This document shows, in pieces, positions 54,969 through 62,791 of a stretch of DNA of 64,000 nt. Position 1 is the stretch's first letter. Every line of letters starts with the position of its first letter. The notes beneath the pieces were generated by a model that saw only the letters and a program-made list of their open reading frames with translations, searched no databases and was not told where the DNA came from. The stretch is from JBBRHQ01 sp963815645 (GTDB lineage: Bacteria; Actinomycetota; Thermoleophilia; Solirubrobacterales; 70-9): contig CAWFHL010000001.1 of the NCBI GenBank assembly GCA_963815645.1, positions 1,488,001-1,552,000 of the forward strand, read 5' to 3'. Position numbers and translations under genes: made by a program.

Positions 54969-56933
54969 CTAGCCGCCCTTTCCGCCCGCCAGCAGCGGGT
55001 CTAAGGGGTTGAGCTGGCGCGCCGTGGCGAGGTCGGCGGCGGCGGCGGCGCGGCGGCCCGCCTCGCGCTCGACGCGGGCGCGCAGGTAATAGAGCTGCCA
55101 GTTGGCGTCCTCGCGCGCGATCGCCTCGCCGAAGCGCTGCGCCGCCTCGGGGTAGTCGCCGCTGAGTTCGGCCAGGAGCCCCAGCTGCACGTAGGGGGAG
55201 GCGGCCCAGGGCTCGATCGAGCGGGCGTTCTCGGCGTGGTTTTGCGCCGCTCCCAGATCGCCGGAGGCCGCGGCCGACTGCGAGGCGCTGATCTCGCGGT
55301 CGACCAGGAGCGGCGCGATCAGCGCCGCGGCCGAGACCCAGGCGGCGATCAGCCCCGCCGCGACCAGCCCGTAGCGGCGCCCCTCATCGGGGATCCCCAG
55401 GGCCTGGTCGGAGGCCCCGAGCTGGGCGGAGCGGACCGAGAGCAGGGCGCCGGCGGCCAAGAAGAAGACCACCCCCAGCCCCGGCAGCTCCCAGAACCAG
55501 TCGAAGGTGGCGGCGATCGCGAAGGCGATCATCGCCGCCCAAAGCGGAGCGCAGCGCTCCCGCTCTAGGCCCGAGGCCGAGCGCCAGGCGCGGATGCAGA
55601 TCACCAGCAGCGAGCCGACCAGCCCCAGCACCAGGAGCCCCCCGACCAGCCCCAGCTCGGCGAAGGACTCCAGATAGAGCGAGTGGGCGTCTTTGACGGG
55701 CAGGTCGATCGAGCGCCGCCGCTCCCAGGTGAACTCATAAGAGCCGGCGCCCTCGCCCAGCAGGGGGCGGTCCTCGAAATCGTGGAGCGCCACCCTCCAG
55801 AAGTCGCGCCGCCCCGAGCCGGCGAAGTCGGTGAAGTGGGTGGCGGGCTGGTTGCCGAGCTGCAGGTCGTTGCGCGAGAACTGATCCCAGGCCCGGGGGC
55901 CCAGGGTGAGCGCGACGACCGCGGCGAAGGCGACCGCGAAGACCGCGATCCCCGCCAGCAGCGCCTGGTTTCGCGACAGCCGCAGCGCCGCCACGGTCAG
56001 CTTGCCCTCGCGGTGCTCGAGCCAGCGAAGCGCCGCGTAGCCGAGCATCGCAGCGGCGATCCCGAGGATCAAGATGAGCAGCACCTTGTGGCCCTGCCCG
56101 GTGGCCGCGGGGCTGTTCAGGGCGTTCTCTAAGGCGGAGCGGCTTTGCACCTCGAGCACCGCCGGCACCGCCGCCAGCAGCCCCAGAGCCAGGGTGGCGC
56201 CCAGCCACAGCCGGTCGCGCGAGAGCGCCAGCAGCGCCACGGCGCCGACCAGGAGCGCCAGCAGCCCGCCGCGCGAGTAGGTGAAGTAGAGCCCCAGCAG
56301 GACCACCGGGGTGACCCCCACCGCGCCAACGCGCAGCGCCGCCACCGAGCCGCGGCGGCTGACCCACAAAAGCAGCGGCACGGCGATCGCGAACATCGTT
56401 CCGTTGGCGTTCCAGTAGCCCAGCGGGTAGGTCAGCCGCGGGCCCCACTGCGGCGGCTGGCGAATCGTGATCACGTCGGGCAAGAGCCGGCTGGCCACCG
56501 CGACCACGGCGACCGTGGCCATCGCGATCGCCAGCCCCTCGGCGAAGCGCTGGCGGCGCTCCGAGGTCTGGGTGATCAAAAAGGCGGCGACCAGGACGCC
56601 CAGATAGACGAGGATGCGGTCGGCCTCGATCACGCTGCGCTCGGTCGAGCCCGACCAGATCGCCGAGAGCGCGCTGAGCGCCGCCAGGCAGAACAGCAGC
56701 CCGGCGCCGATGTAGAGGGGGGTGGCGACCCGCACCCGCGAGGCCGCCCCGAAGAGCAGCAGCACGACCACCACCGCCCAGACCGCCAGCCCGGCGATGT
56801 GGCGGGTGGCGAGATCAAAGCCGCCCTGATCTCCCCCGCCCAGGGCGATCCCCAAGAGCAGCGCCACCGGGGCGAGCAGCGCGGCGAGCTCGCCGGCCCG
56901 CTGGCGCCAGGGCGGTGAGCCGGCCTCGGGCAT
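54969..56933 (-). CDS. O-antigen ligase-like (Wzy_C) membrane protein with TPR-like C-terminus
   Basis: Intact protein of 654 residues from ATG 56933 (an in-frame TTG at 56987 would add 18). About twelve hydrophobic helices are followed by periplasm-facing loops carrying LTYPLGYWNANGTMFAIAVP, YFTYSRGGLLALLVGA and LLGEGAGSYEFTWERRRSID with DLPVKDAHSLYLESFAELGL, which contains the histidine typical of Wzy_C/WaaL. The last 110 residues form two or three TPR-like helical pairs. Such proteins join or polymerise lipid-linked glycans outside the membrane. First gene upstream of the sugar transferase on the same strand. Confidence 0.82.
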   Translation of the reverse strand: MPEAGSPPWRQRAGELAALLAPVALLLGIALGGGDQGGFDLATRHIAGLAVWAVVVVLLLFGAASRVRVATPLYIGAGLLFCLAALSALSAIWSGSTERSVIEADRILVYLGVLVAAFLITQTSERRQRFAEGLAIAMATVAVVAVASRLLPDVITIRQPPQWGPRLTYPLGYWNANGTMFAIAVPLLLWVSRRGSVAALRVGAVGVTPVVLLGLYFTYSRGGLLALLVGAVALLALSRDRLWLGATLALGLLAAVPAVLEVQSRSALENALNSPAATGQGHKVLLILILGIAAAMLGYAALRWLEHREGKLTVAALRLSRNQALLAGIAVFAVAFAAVVALTLGPRAWDQFSRNDLQLGNQPATHFTDFAGSGRRDFWRVALHDFEDRPLLGEGAGSYEFTWERRRSIDLPVKDAHSLYLESFAELGLVGGLLVLGLVGSLLVICIRAWRSASGLERERCAPLWAAMIAFAIAATFDWFWELPGLGVVFFLAAGALLSVRSAQLGASDQALGIPDEGRRYGLVAAGLIAAWVSAAALIAPLLVDREISASQSAAASGDLGAAQNHAENARSIEPWAASPYVQLGLLAELSGDYPEAAQRFGEAIAREDANWQLYYLRARVEREAGRRAAAAADLATARQLNPLDPLLAGGKGG

Positions 56934-57015
56934 GGGAGCCGGGTGGGCCGGGTGCTGTTCTCTTCTTGGCGTCTTCAGGGCTGGCAAGTCGGCTCAGGTT
57001 GGGTTGTGGCGCTCA

Positions 57016-57025
57016 AGGGTAGGCT
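57016..57025. promoter_or_regulatory. Overlapping divergent -10 hexamers TAGGCT (+) and TACCCT (-)
   Basis: TAGGCT at 57020-57025 is seven bases before ATG 57033. On the other strand TACCCT at 57021-57016 shares its TA and points to the O-antigen ligase-like gene, whose mRNA would then have a leader. Confidence 0.4.
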
Positions 57026-57032
57026 TCCCGCC

Positions 57033-58160
57033 ATGGCCGAGTCGCCGCGGGTGGCCGTGGTCATCCCGAGCTGGAACTGCCAGGAGGACCTGAAAGGGTG
57101 CCTCGCCTCGCTCGAGGCCCAGGAGGGGGTCGACGCACAGATCTTCGTGGTCGACAACGGCTCCGAGGACGGAACCCGGGAGTTCCTCCTCGAGGAGGGG
57201 GTCCCGCATCTCTCCCTGCCTCGCAACCTCGGCTTCGCTGCGGCGGTCAACTTCGGCATCGCCCGCACCGAGGCGCCGCTGGTCATGGTCCTGAACGAGG
57301 ACACGGTGCTCGAGCCCGACTGCCTTCGCAGGCTCGCCTCGGCGCTGGAGGCGAACCCGGTCCTGGGTGGAGTCCAGCCGCTGATCCTCCAGCTGCAGCG
57401 CGGGCAGGGGCAAGATCCCGGCGACCCGGCCACCGTCGTCTACAGCCACGGCCAGTCGCTGACCCGCGATGGCAGGGCGAGAGAGGACGGCGCCGGTCGG
57501 AAGCGCTCCGCTACGACGATCGAGGCGAGGGAGATCTTTGGCGTCTGCGGCGCGGCCTGCCTGCTGAGCAGGCCGATGCTCGAGGCGCTCGATGGCTACG
57601 ACGAGAGCTACTTCGCCTTCTACGAGGATGTCGACCTCAACGTCAGGGCGCGGATCGCCGGCTGGCATTTCGCCCTGGCACCCGAGGCCCAGGTCTGGCA
57701 CATTGGCAACGCCGCCTGGCGGGCCAGCTTCAAGCGCCCGGGCGCTGAGAACGCGCGCCTGGTCGCCCGCAACCGGCTCGCCACCAGGATCAAGTTCATG
57801 CCGATCCGGTCGATTCCCCGGATCGCCGCGGTCGAAACCGGCTCACTGGTCCTGGCGCTCGCCCACGGGCGACTGCGTGCGGCCCTGTTCGGGCGGCTGG
57901 AGGCGCTCCGGCGCCTGCCGGCGCTGGTCCGTGAGCGACGCCGCCTGCGGGCGAGCGGTGACCCGAGCCGGGCAAGGGCCTGGCTCGGGGTCGGCTGGGC
58001 TCAGGGAAGGGCCGGGCTCGAGACTCAGCCCGGGTCCCCTCCTACGTGGCGGGAGCCGCAGGATCGAAGCGGAGGCCCACAACGGGTCGCCCTCACCCGC
58101 GCGCCGCAGCCGCGCGGCGAGCCGCGCCCGATCCCCCTGGGCCAGACCCGCCGTCAGTGA
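57033..58160 (+). CDS. Glycosyltransferase family 2, rhamnosyltransferase-like
   Basis: Intact 375-residue GT2. AVVIPSWNCQEDLKGCLASL, IFVVDNGSEDGTREFL, LPRNLGFAAAVNFGIARTEA, LVMVLNEDTVLEPDCLRRLA, FGVCGAACLLSRPMLEALDG and SYFAFYEDVDLNVRARIAGW are in family order, with NEDT as the DxD equivalent. The C-terminal 90 residues are basic and proline-rich without homology that I can name. ATG 57033 is chosen from the promoter hexamer; upstream in-frame sequence is not typical coding. Convergent with the next GT2, which it overlaps by 7 bp. Confidence 0.85.
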   Translation: MAESPRVAVVIPSWNCQEDLKGCLASLEAQEGVDAQIFVVDNGSEDGTREFLLEEGVPHLSLPRNLGFAAAVNFGIARTEAPLVMVLNEDTVLEPDCLRRLASALEANPVLGGVQPLILQLQRGQGQDPGDPATVVYSHGQSLTRDGRAREDGAGRKRSATTIEAREIFGVCGAACLLSRPMLEALDGYDESYFAFYEDVDLNVRARIAGWHFALAPEAQVWHIGNAAWRASFKRPGAENARLVARNRLATRIKFMPIRSIPRIAAVETGSLVLALAHGRLRAALFGRLEALRRLPALVRERRRLRASGDPSRARAWLGVGWAQGRAGLETQPGSPPTWREPQDRSGGPQRVALTRAPQPRGEPRPIPLGQTRRQ

Positions 58161-59104
58161 TGGCGGCGCTTGCGGACCCTGCCTCGCACCCGGCGCGCGA
58201 GGCGGGCGCCCAGCGGCAGCTCGACCAGCCCGTTCTGTGGCAGCTCGCGCTGCTCGAGCCCGCCCGCAGCGCGCCAGCCCTTGACGCGGCCGACGATGCC
58301 CTTGGCGCTGTGATCGAGCAGGACCTGGCCCGCGCATACCGCCGCCTCTGAGCAGATGGTCTGGATCATCTTGGCCGGGCTGCGCATGATCCCGTAGCGG
58401 CGCAGCATGTAACCGCGGCTCCAGCCGGTGTGGATGTACTTCTGCCCGGTTCGCTGACCCAGCGTCGCCGAGCCGACGTGGGTGACCCGCGCCTCGCTGG
58501 CCAGGGAGCAGCGACCGCCGAGGGCACGCATCCGCAGGGCGAGGTCAAGATCCTCGTAGTAGAGGAAGATCCGCTCGTCGAAGCCTCCGACGGCCTCGAA
58601 CGCCTCCCGCGTGTAGAGGGCAGCTCCCCCCGAGGGTCCGAAGGGAGGCTCGACCCTCTCCGCCGCTTCGACCGGCTCACCGTGCAGGTAGTCGAAGGCC
58701 ATCAGCGTCCCGGCGTCGGCGATGATCCCGGCGGAGTCGATCAGGTCTGGACGCTGCTCCTGGAGCAGCACCCCGGCGACCATCTCGGTGCCGTCGGCCA
58801 CCGCCAGCATGCCCGCGACGAAGCCGGGCTCGCACTCCGCGTCGTCGTTGAGGAACAGCAGCGGGTCTCCCTCGACGGCCGCGGTGGCTCGGTTCAGCGC
58901 GACTCCGAAGCCCTCGTTGCGGTCCATCCGAACCACCTCGACCCAGGGGAACTCGCGCTCGAGCAGCTGCAGGGAGCCGTCTGCGGAGGCGTTGTCGACG
59001 ACGACCACCCGGCAGGGCCGCGTCTGGGCTTCGAGGCTGATCAGAGCCCGCCGCAAGCGCCCGGCTCCGTTCCAGTGGGGAATGTAGATCGTCGGATCGG
59101 TCAC
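58154..59104 (-). CDS. Glycosyltransferase family 2
   Basis: Intact 316-residue GT2. TIYIPHWNGAGRLRRALISL, VVVVDNASADGSLQLLEREF, RNEGFGVALNRATAAVEGDP, LLFLNDDAECEPGFVAGMLA (NDDAE metal site), PFGPSGGAALYTREAFEAVG and IFLYYEDLDLALRMRALGGR are all present. GTG 59104 is chosen because the first beta-strand starts directly after it; the frame stays open further upstream without family sequence. It is divergent from rmlA. Likely adds rhamnose or a related sugar on the cytoplasmic face. Confidence 0.83.
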   Translation of the reverse strand: MTDPTIYIPHWNGAGRLRRALISLEAQTRPCRVVVVDNASADGSLQLLEREFPWVEVVRMDRNEGFGVALNRATAAVEGDPLLFLNDDAECEPGFVAGMLAVADGTEMVAGVLLQEQRPDLIDSAGIIADAGTLMAFDYLHGEPVEAAERVEPPFGPSGGAALYTREAFEAVGGFDERIFLYYEDLDLALRMRALGGRCSLASEARVTHVGSATLGQRTGQKYIHTGWSRGYMLRRYGIMRSPAKMIQTICSEAAVCAGQVLLDHSAKGIVGRVKGWRAAGGLEQRELPQNGLVELPLGARLARRVRGRVRKRRHH

Positions 59105-59261
59105 ACCGGCGGCACCAGCCCTCGGGGGATGCGCGACCCGTTCCCACAGCAGGGTACGGGACGGCGCGGTTTGCTGAAAGCGCGACGCCATCATCGCTGA
59201 TTCCGCAAATCCCCCCGCTCCGCGCGGTAACGCTAGCCTTGCGACCTTCATGGAGGACGCG

Positions 59262-60329
59262 ATGAAAGGCCTGATCCTCTCGGGCGGCGCCGGAACCAGG
59301 CTGCGGCCGATCACGCACACCTCGGCCAAGCAGTTGGTCCCGGTTGCAAACAAGCCCGTGCTCTTCTACGGGATCGAGGCCCTGGTTAAAGCCGGGGTGC
59401 GCAAGATCGGCATCGTGATCGCTCCGCAGACTGGGGACGAGATCCGCGAGGTCGTAGGCGACGGCTCCGCCTTCGGGGCGGAGATCGAGTTCATCGTCCA
59501 GGAGGAGCCGCTGGGCCTTGCCCACGCGGTGCTCTGCGCCGAGGACTTCCTTCGCGGCTCATCCTTCGTCATGTACCTCGGTGACAACCTGCTGCGGGAC
59601 GGGATCACCGGCTTGGTGGACACCTTCCGCGAGAGCAATCCCGACGCCCTGATCCTGCTGACCCGGGTCTCCGACCCGAGCTCCTACGGCGTCGCCGAGC
59701 TCGACGGCGAGAGGATCGTGCGGCTGATCGAGAAGCCCAAGGATCCCCCTTCCGATATGGCCCTGGTCGGCGTCTATCTGTTCGGCCCCTCGATCTTCGA
59801 AGCCGCTCGGGCTCTCTCGCCGTCCTGGCGCGGCGAATTGGAGATCACCGAGGCGATCCAGGCCCTGATCGAGGATGGCCGCCGGGTCGAGTACGAGGTG
59901 GTCAGGGGATGGTGGAAGGACACCGGCCGCCTCGAGGACATGCTCGAGGCGAACCAGCTGGTCCTCGAGGAGATCGAGCACAACCTCGAGGGTGAGATCG
60001 AGAACTGCAAGGTCGAGGGCCGGGTGATCCTCGAGTCCGGCGCCTCGGTCTCGGGGTCGGTGATCCGCGGGCCGGCGGTGATCGGCTCGGGTGCCAGGAT
60101 CGAGGACTCCTACATCGGCCCCTACACCTCGATCGGCAGCGGGGTTCAGATCAGGCGCTCTGAGATCGAGCACTCGATCATCCTCTCCGACTCGGTGATC
60201 GAGGATCTCGGCACGAGGATGGAGGCCAGCCTGATCGGCCGCCATGTCCGCCTCACCCGTGGGCGCTGGGCGCTGCCGAAGACGCTGCGGATGCTGGTCG
60301 GCGACAACTCCGAGATCGAGGTCGTATGA
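59262..60329 (+). CDS. rmlA: Glucose-1-phosphate thymidylyltransferase, long form
   Basis: First step to dTDP-L-rhamnose: glucose-1-phosphate plus dTTP. 355 residues: LILSGGAGTRLRPITHTSAK, the LVPVANKPVLFYGIEAL lysine region, VMYLGDNLL, EKPKDPPSDMALVGVYLF and GWWKDTGRLEDMLEAN, then a C-terminal left-handed beta-helix that marks the longer, archaeal-like class. ATG 59262 is chosen because GGAGG lies five bases upstream and the family begins MKGLILSGG. An earlier in-frame ATG (59250) lies ten bases after a TAGCCT hexamer, which is probably the operon promoter at 59234-59239. Confidence 0.9.
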   Translation: MKGLILSGGAGTRLRPITHTSAKQLVPVANKPVLFYGIEALVKAGVRKIGIVIAPQTGDEIREVVGDGSAFGAEIEFIVQEEPLGLAHAVLCAEDFLRGSSFVMYLGDNLLRDGITGLVDTFRESNPDALILLTRVSDPSSYGVAELDGERIVRLIEKPKDPPSDMALVGVYLFGPSIFEAARALSPSWRGELEITEAIQALIEDGRRVEYEVVRGWWKDTGRLEDMLEANQLVLEEIEHNLEGEIENCKVEGRVILESGASVSGSVIRGPAVIGSGARIEDSYIGPYTSIGSGVQIRRSEIEHSIILSDSVIEDLGTRMEASLIGRHVRLTRGRWALPKTLRMLVGDNSEIEVV

Positions 60330-60360
60330 GCAAGCCACTGCGAGACTCCACCAGCAGGCG

Positions 60361-61221
60361 ATGAAGATTCTGGTCACAGGAGCGGGTGGGATGCTCGGAC
60401 ACGATGTCGTCCTCGGCGCCGCCAACGCCGGGCACGACGTTGCCGGCTTCGGCCACCGCGAGCTCGACGTCACCGACAGCGATGCGATCTCGCGGCGGAT
60501 CGACGTGGAGCGCCCGGACGTCGTCATCAACTGCGCCGCGTGGACGGATGTCGACGGCGCCGAGGAGGCGGAGCCGGCAGCGATGGCGGCGAACGGGACC
60601 GCGGCCGGCAGCGTCGCCGCCGCCGCGGCGGCGGTCGACGCCAAGGTCGTCTACGTCTCCAGCGACTACGTCTTCGACGGCAGCAAGGACTCGCCCTACG
60701 TGGAGACCGATCAGCCCGCCCCGCTCTCCGCCTACGGCCGCACCAAGCTGGCCGGGGAGGAGGCGACCGCGGCGGCTAGCGACCGCAGCTTCGTGGTCCG
60801 CTCCTCCTGGCTATTCGGCATCAACGGGCCGAACTTCGTCGCGACGATGCTCCGCCTCGCCGCCGATCACGGCGAGGTTCTGGTGGTCCGCGACCAGGTC
60901 GGCTCGCCGACCTATACCTGGCACCTCGCCTACGGGATCGTCCGCCTGATCGAGGGAGCCTCCTACGGCATCCATCACATGGCCGCCGAGGGGCATTGCT
61001 CCTGGTACGAATTCGCGCGCGAGATCTTCGAGCAGGCGAAGATCGAGTGCAAGGTCCTCTCCGGGACCACCGAGATGCTGGGACGCCCGGCGCCGAGGCC
61101 GGCCCTCTCCGCCCTGGCCAGCCAGCGCGAACACGCGATCCTGCTGCCCTCCTGGCGCGACGGGCTGGCCGGCTACCTGGCCCAGCGCAAAGCCGAGACC
61201 GCTGCGCAGGCGGGAGCATGA
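60361..61221 (+). CDS. rmlD: dTDP-4-dehydrorhamnose reductase
   Basis: Last step of the pathway: NADPH-dependent reduction to dTDP-L-rhamnose. 286 residues with MKILVTGAGGMLGHDVVLGA, VVINCAAWTDVDGAEEAEPA, VYVSSDYVFDGSKDSPYVET, PLSAYGRTKLAGEEAT (catalytic Tyr and Lys), VVRSSWLFGINGPNFV and DQVGSPTYTWHLA. It starts 31 bases after rmlA and ends in an ATGA overlap with rmlB. Confidence 0.92.
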   Translation: MKILVTGAGGMLGHDVVLGAANAGHDVAGFGHRELDVTDSDAISRRIDVERPDVVINCAAWTDVDGAEEAEPAAMAANGTAAGSVAAAAAAVDAKVVYVSSDYVFDGSKDSPYVETDQPAPLSAYGRTKLAGEEATAAASDRSFVVRSSWLFGINGPNFVATMLRLAADHGEVLVVRDQVGSPTYTWHLAYGIVRLIEGASYGIHHMAAEGHCSWYEFAREIFEQAKIECKVLSGTTEMLGRPAPRPALSALASQREHAILLPSWRDGLAGYLAQRKAETAAQAGA

Positions 61222-62216
61222 AGCTCCTGGTCTCCGGCGGAGCCGGGTTCATCGGGTCCAACTTCGTCCACCGCCGCCTGACCGAGCACCAGGGGGACTC
61301 GGTCCGGGTGCTCGACAAACTCACTTACGCGGGGCGCCGTGAGAACCTCGAGGGACTCCCGGTCGACAGGTTCGAGCTGGTCGAGGGCGACATCTGCGAC
61401 CCGGCCACGGTCCGCACCGCGATCGAAGGCTGCGACGCGGTCGTCAACTTTGCGGCCGAGTCGCACGTGGACCGCTCGATCGAGAACCCGGGCGAGTTCA
61501 TCACCACCGATGTCTTCGGCACCTTCGTGCTGCTCGAGGCGGCTCGCGACTTCGGGATCCGTCACCTGCAGATCTCCACCGATGAGGTCTACGGCTCGAT
61601 CGAGGAGGGCTCCTTCACCGAGACTTCGCCGCTCGATCCCTCCTCTCCCTATTCCGCCTCGAAGGCCGGGGGAGACCTGATCGTCTCCGCCTTCCAGAAC
61701 ACCTTCGGCACCGACTCGCTGATCATCCGCGCCTCAAACAACTACGGGCCGCGCCAGCACCCCGAGAAGCTGATCCCGCTGGTCGTCCTCAACGCGCTGC
61801 ACGGCGACCCGATCCCGGTCTACGGGGATGGCGCCCAGGTGCGCAACTGGTTGTTCGTCGAGGACTTCGCCTCGGCCATCGACCTGGTGCTCGAGCGCGG
61901 CGCGGCCGGCGAGGCCTACAACGTCGGCGGCCCGGACGAGCTGGCAAACATCGAGGTGATCCAGAAGATCATCTCCCTGACCGGGGCGGAGGACTCGCTG
62001 ATCGAGCACGTGCGCGACCGCCCCGGCCACGATCGTCGCTACTCGCTTGCCTCCGAGAAGCTGATCAGCCTCGGCTGGAAAGCGGCGGTCCCCTTCGCGG
62101 AGGGGATCGAGCGAACCGTCTCCTGGTATCGGGACAACGCCGAATGGTGGCAACCCCTGCGCTCCGGGGAGTACCGCGACTATTACCTGCGCCAGTACGG
62201 CAAAGCGCTGAGCTGA
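61218..62216 (+). CDS. rmlB: dTDP-glucose 4,6-dehydratase
   Basis: Second step: dehydration of dTDP-glucose to the 4-keto-6-deoxy sugar. 332 residues: LLVSGGAGFIGSNFVHRRL, VLDKLTYAGRRENLEGL, FAAESHVDRSI, ISTDEVYGSIEEGSFTETSP (catalytic Asp-Glu pair), YSASKAGGDLIVSAF (Tyr/Lys), NNYGPRQHPEKLIPLVVLNA and DRPGHDRRYSLASEKL. Overlaps rmlD (ATGA) and rmlC (TGATG). Confidence 0.95.
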   Translation: MKLLVSGGAGFIGSNFVHRRLTEHQGDSVRVLDKLTYAGRRENLEGLPVDRFELVEGDICDPATVRTAIEGCDAVVNFAAESHVDRSIENPGEFITTDVFGTFVLLEAARDFGIRHLQISTDEVYGSIEEGSFTETSPLDPSSPYSASKAGGDLIVSAFQNTFGTDSLIIRASNNYGPRQHPEKLIPLVVLNALHGDPIPVYGDGAQVRNWLFVEDFASAIDLVLERGAAGEAYNVGGPDELANIEVIQKIISLTGAEDSLIEHVRDRPGHDRRYSLASEKLISLGWKAAVPFAEGIERTVSWYRDNAEWWQPLRSGEYRDYYLRQYGKALS

Positions 62217-62773
62217 TGCCGCAGGTCCGGGAGACGAAGCTCGACGGCATCGTCCTGCTCGAGCCGCAGGTCCACGGCGACTCGAGGGGCTTCCTGGTCG
62301 AGACCTTCCGCGGGGACTCCTGGTCCGAGGCGGGGATCGAAGTCCCGTTCGTCCAGCACAACCACTCGCGCTCGACCCGCAACACTCTGCGCGGGATCCA
62401 TTTCCAGACGAGCCCCGGACAGGCGAAGCTGGTGCGCTGCGTCAGGGGCCGGATCTTCGACGTCGCGGTCGATCTGCGTCGTGACTCCGTCACCTTCGGA
62501 CAGTGGGAGGGCTACGTGCTCGACGACGAGCAGCACCGCCAGCTGTTCGTCCCGGTGGGGTTCGGGCACGGCTTCTGCGTGCTCAGCGAGCTCGCCGACG
62601 TTTCCTATCTGCTCTCCAGCATCTATGACCCGGCGACCGAGTCGGGGATCGCCTGGGACGACCCGGAGGTCGGGATCGAGTGGCCCCTGGCCGACGGGGC
62701 GGAGCCATTGCTATCGCAGCGCGATCGCTCCGCGCCGAGCCTCGCCGAGGCCGCGGGGTCGCTGCCTTTCTGA
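62216..62773 (+). CDS. rmlC: dTDP-4-dehydrorhamnose 3,5-epimerase
   Basis: Third step: double epimerisation of the keto sugar. 185 residues in a cupin fold: HGDSRGFLVETFRGDSW, FVQHNHSRSTRNTLRGIHFQ (catalytic His), KLVRCVRGRIFDVAVDLRRD, FVPVGFGHGFCVLSELADVS and YDPATESGIAWDDPEVGIEW. With rmlA, rmlD and rmlB it completes the dTDP-L-rhamnose route in one operon. It ends 18 bases before the convergent second sugar transferase. Confidence 0.93.
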   Translation: MPQVRETKLDGIVLLEPQVHGDSRGFLVETFRGDSWSEAGIEVPFVQHNHSRSTRNTLRGIHFQTSPGQAKLVRCVRGRIFDVAVDLRRDSVTFGQWEGYVLDDEQHRQLFVPVGFGHGFCVLSELADVSYLLSSIYDPATESGIAWDDPEVGIEWPLADGAEPLLSQRDRSAPSLAEAAGSLPF

Positions 62774-62791
62774 GAGCGGCCGCGGTTCCCG

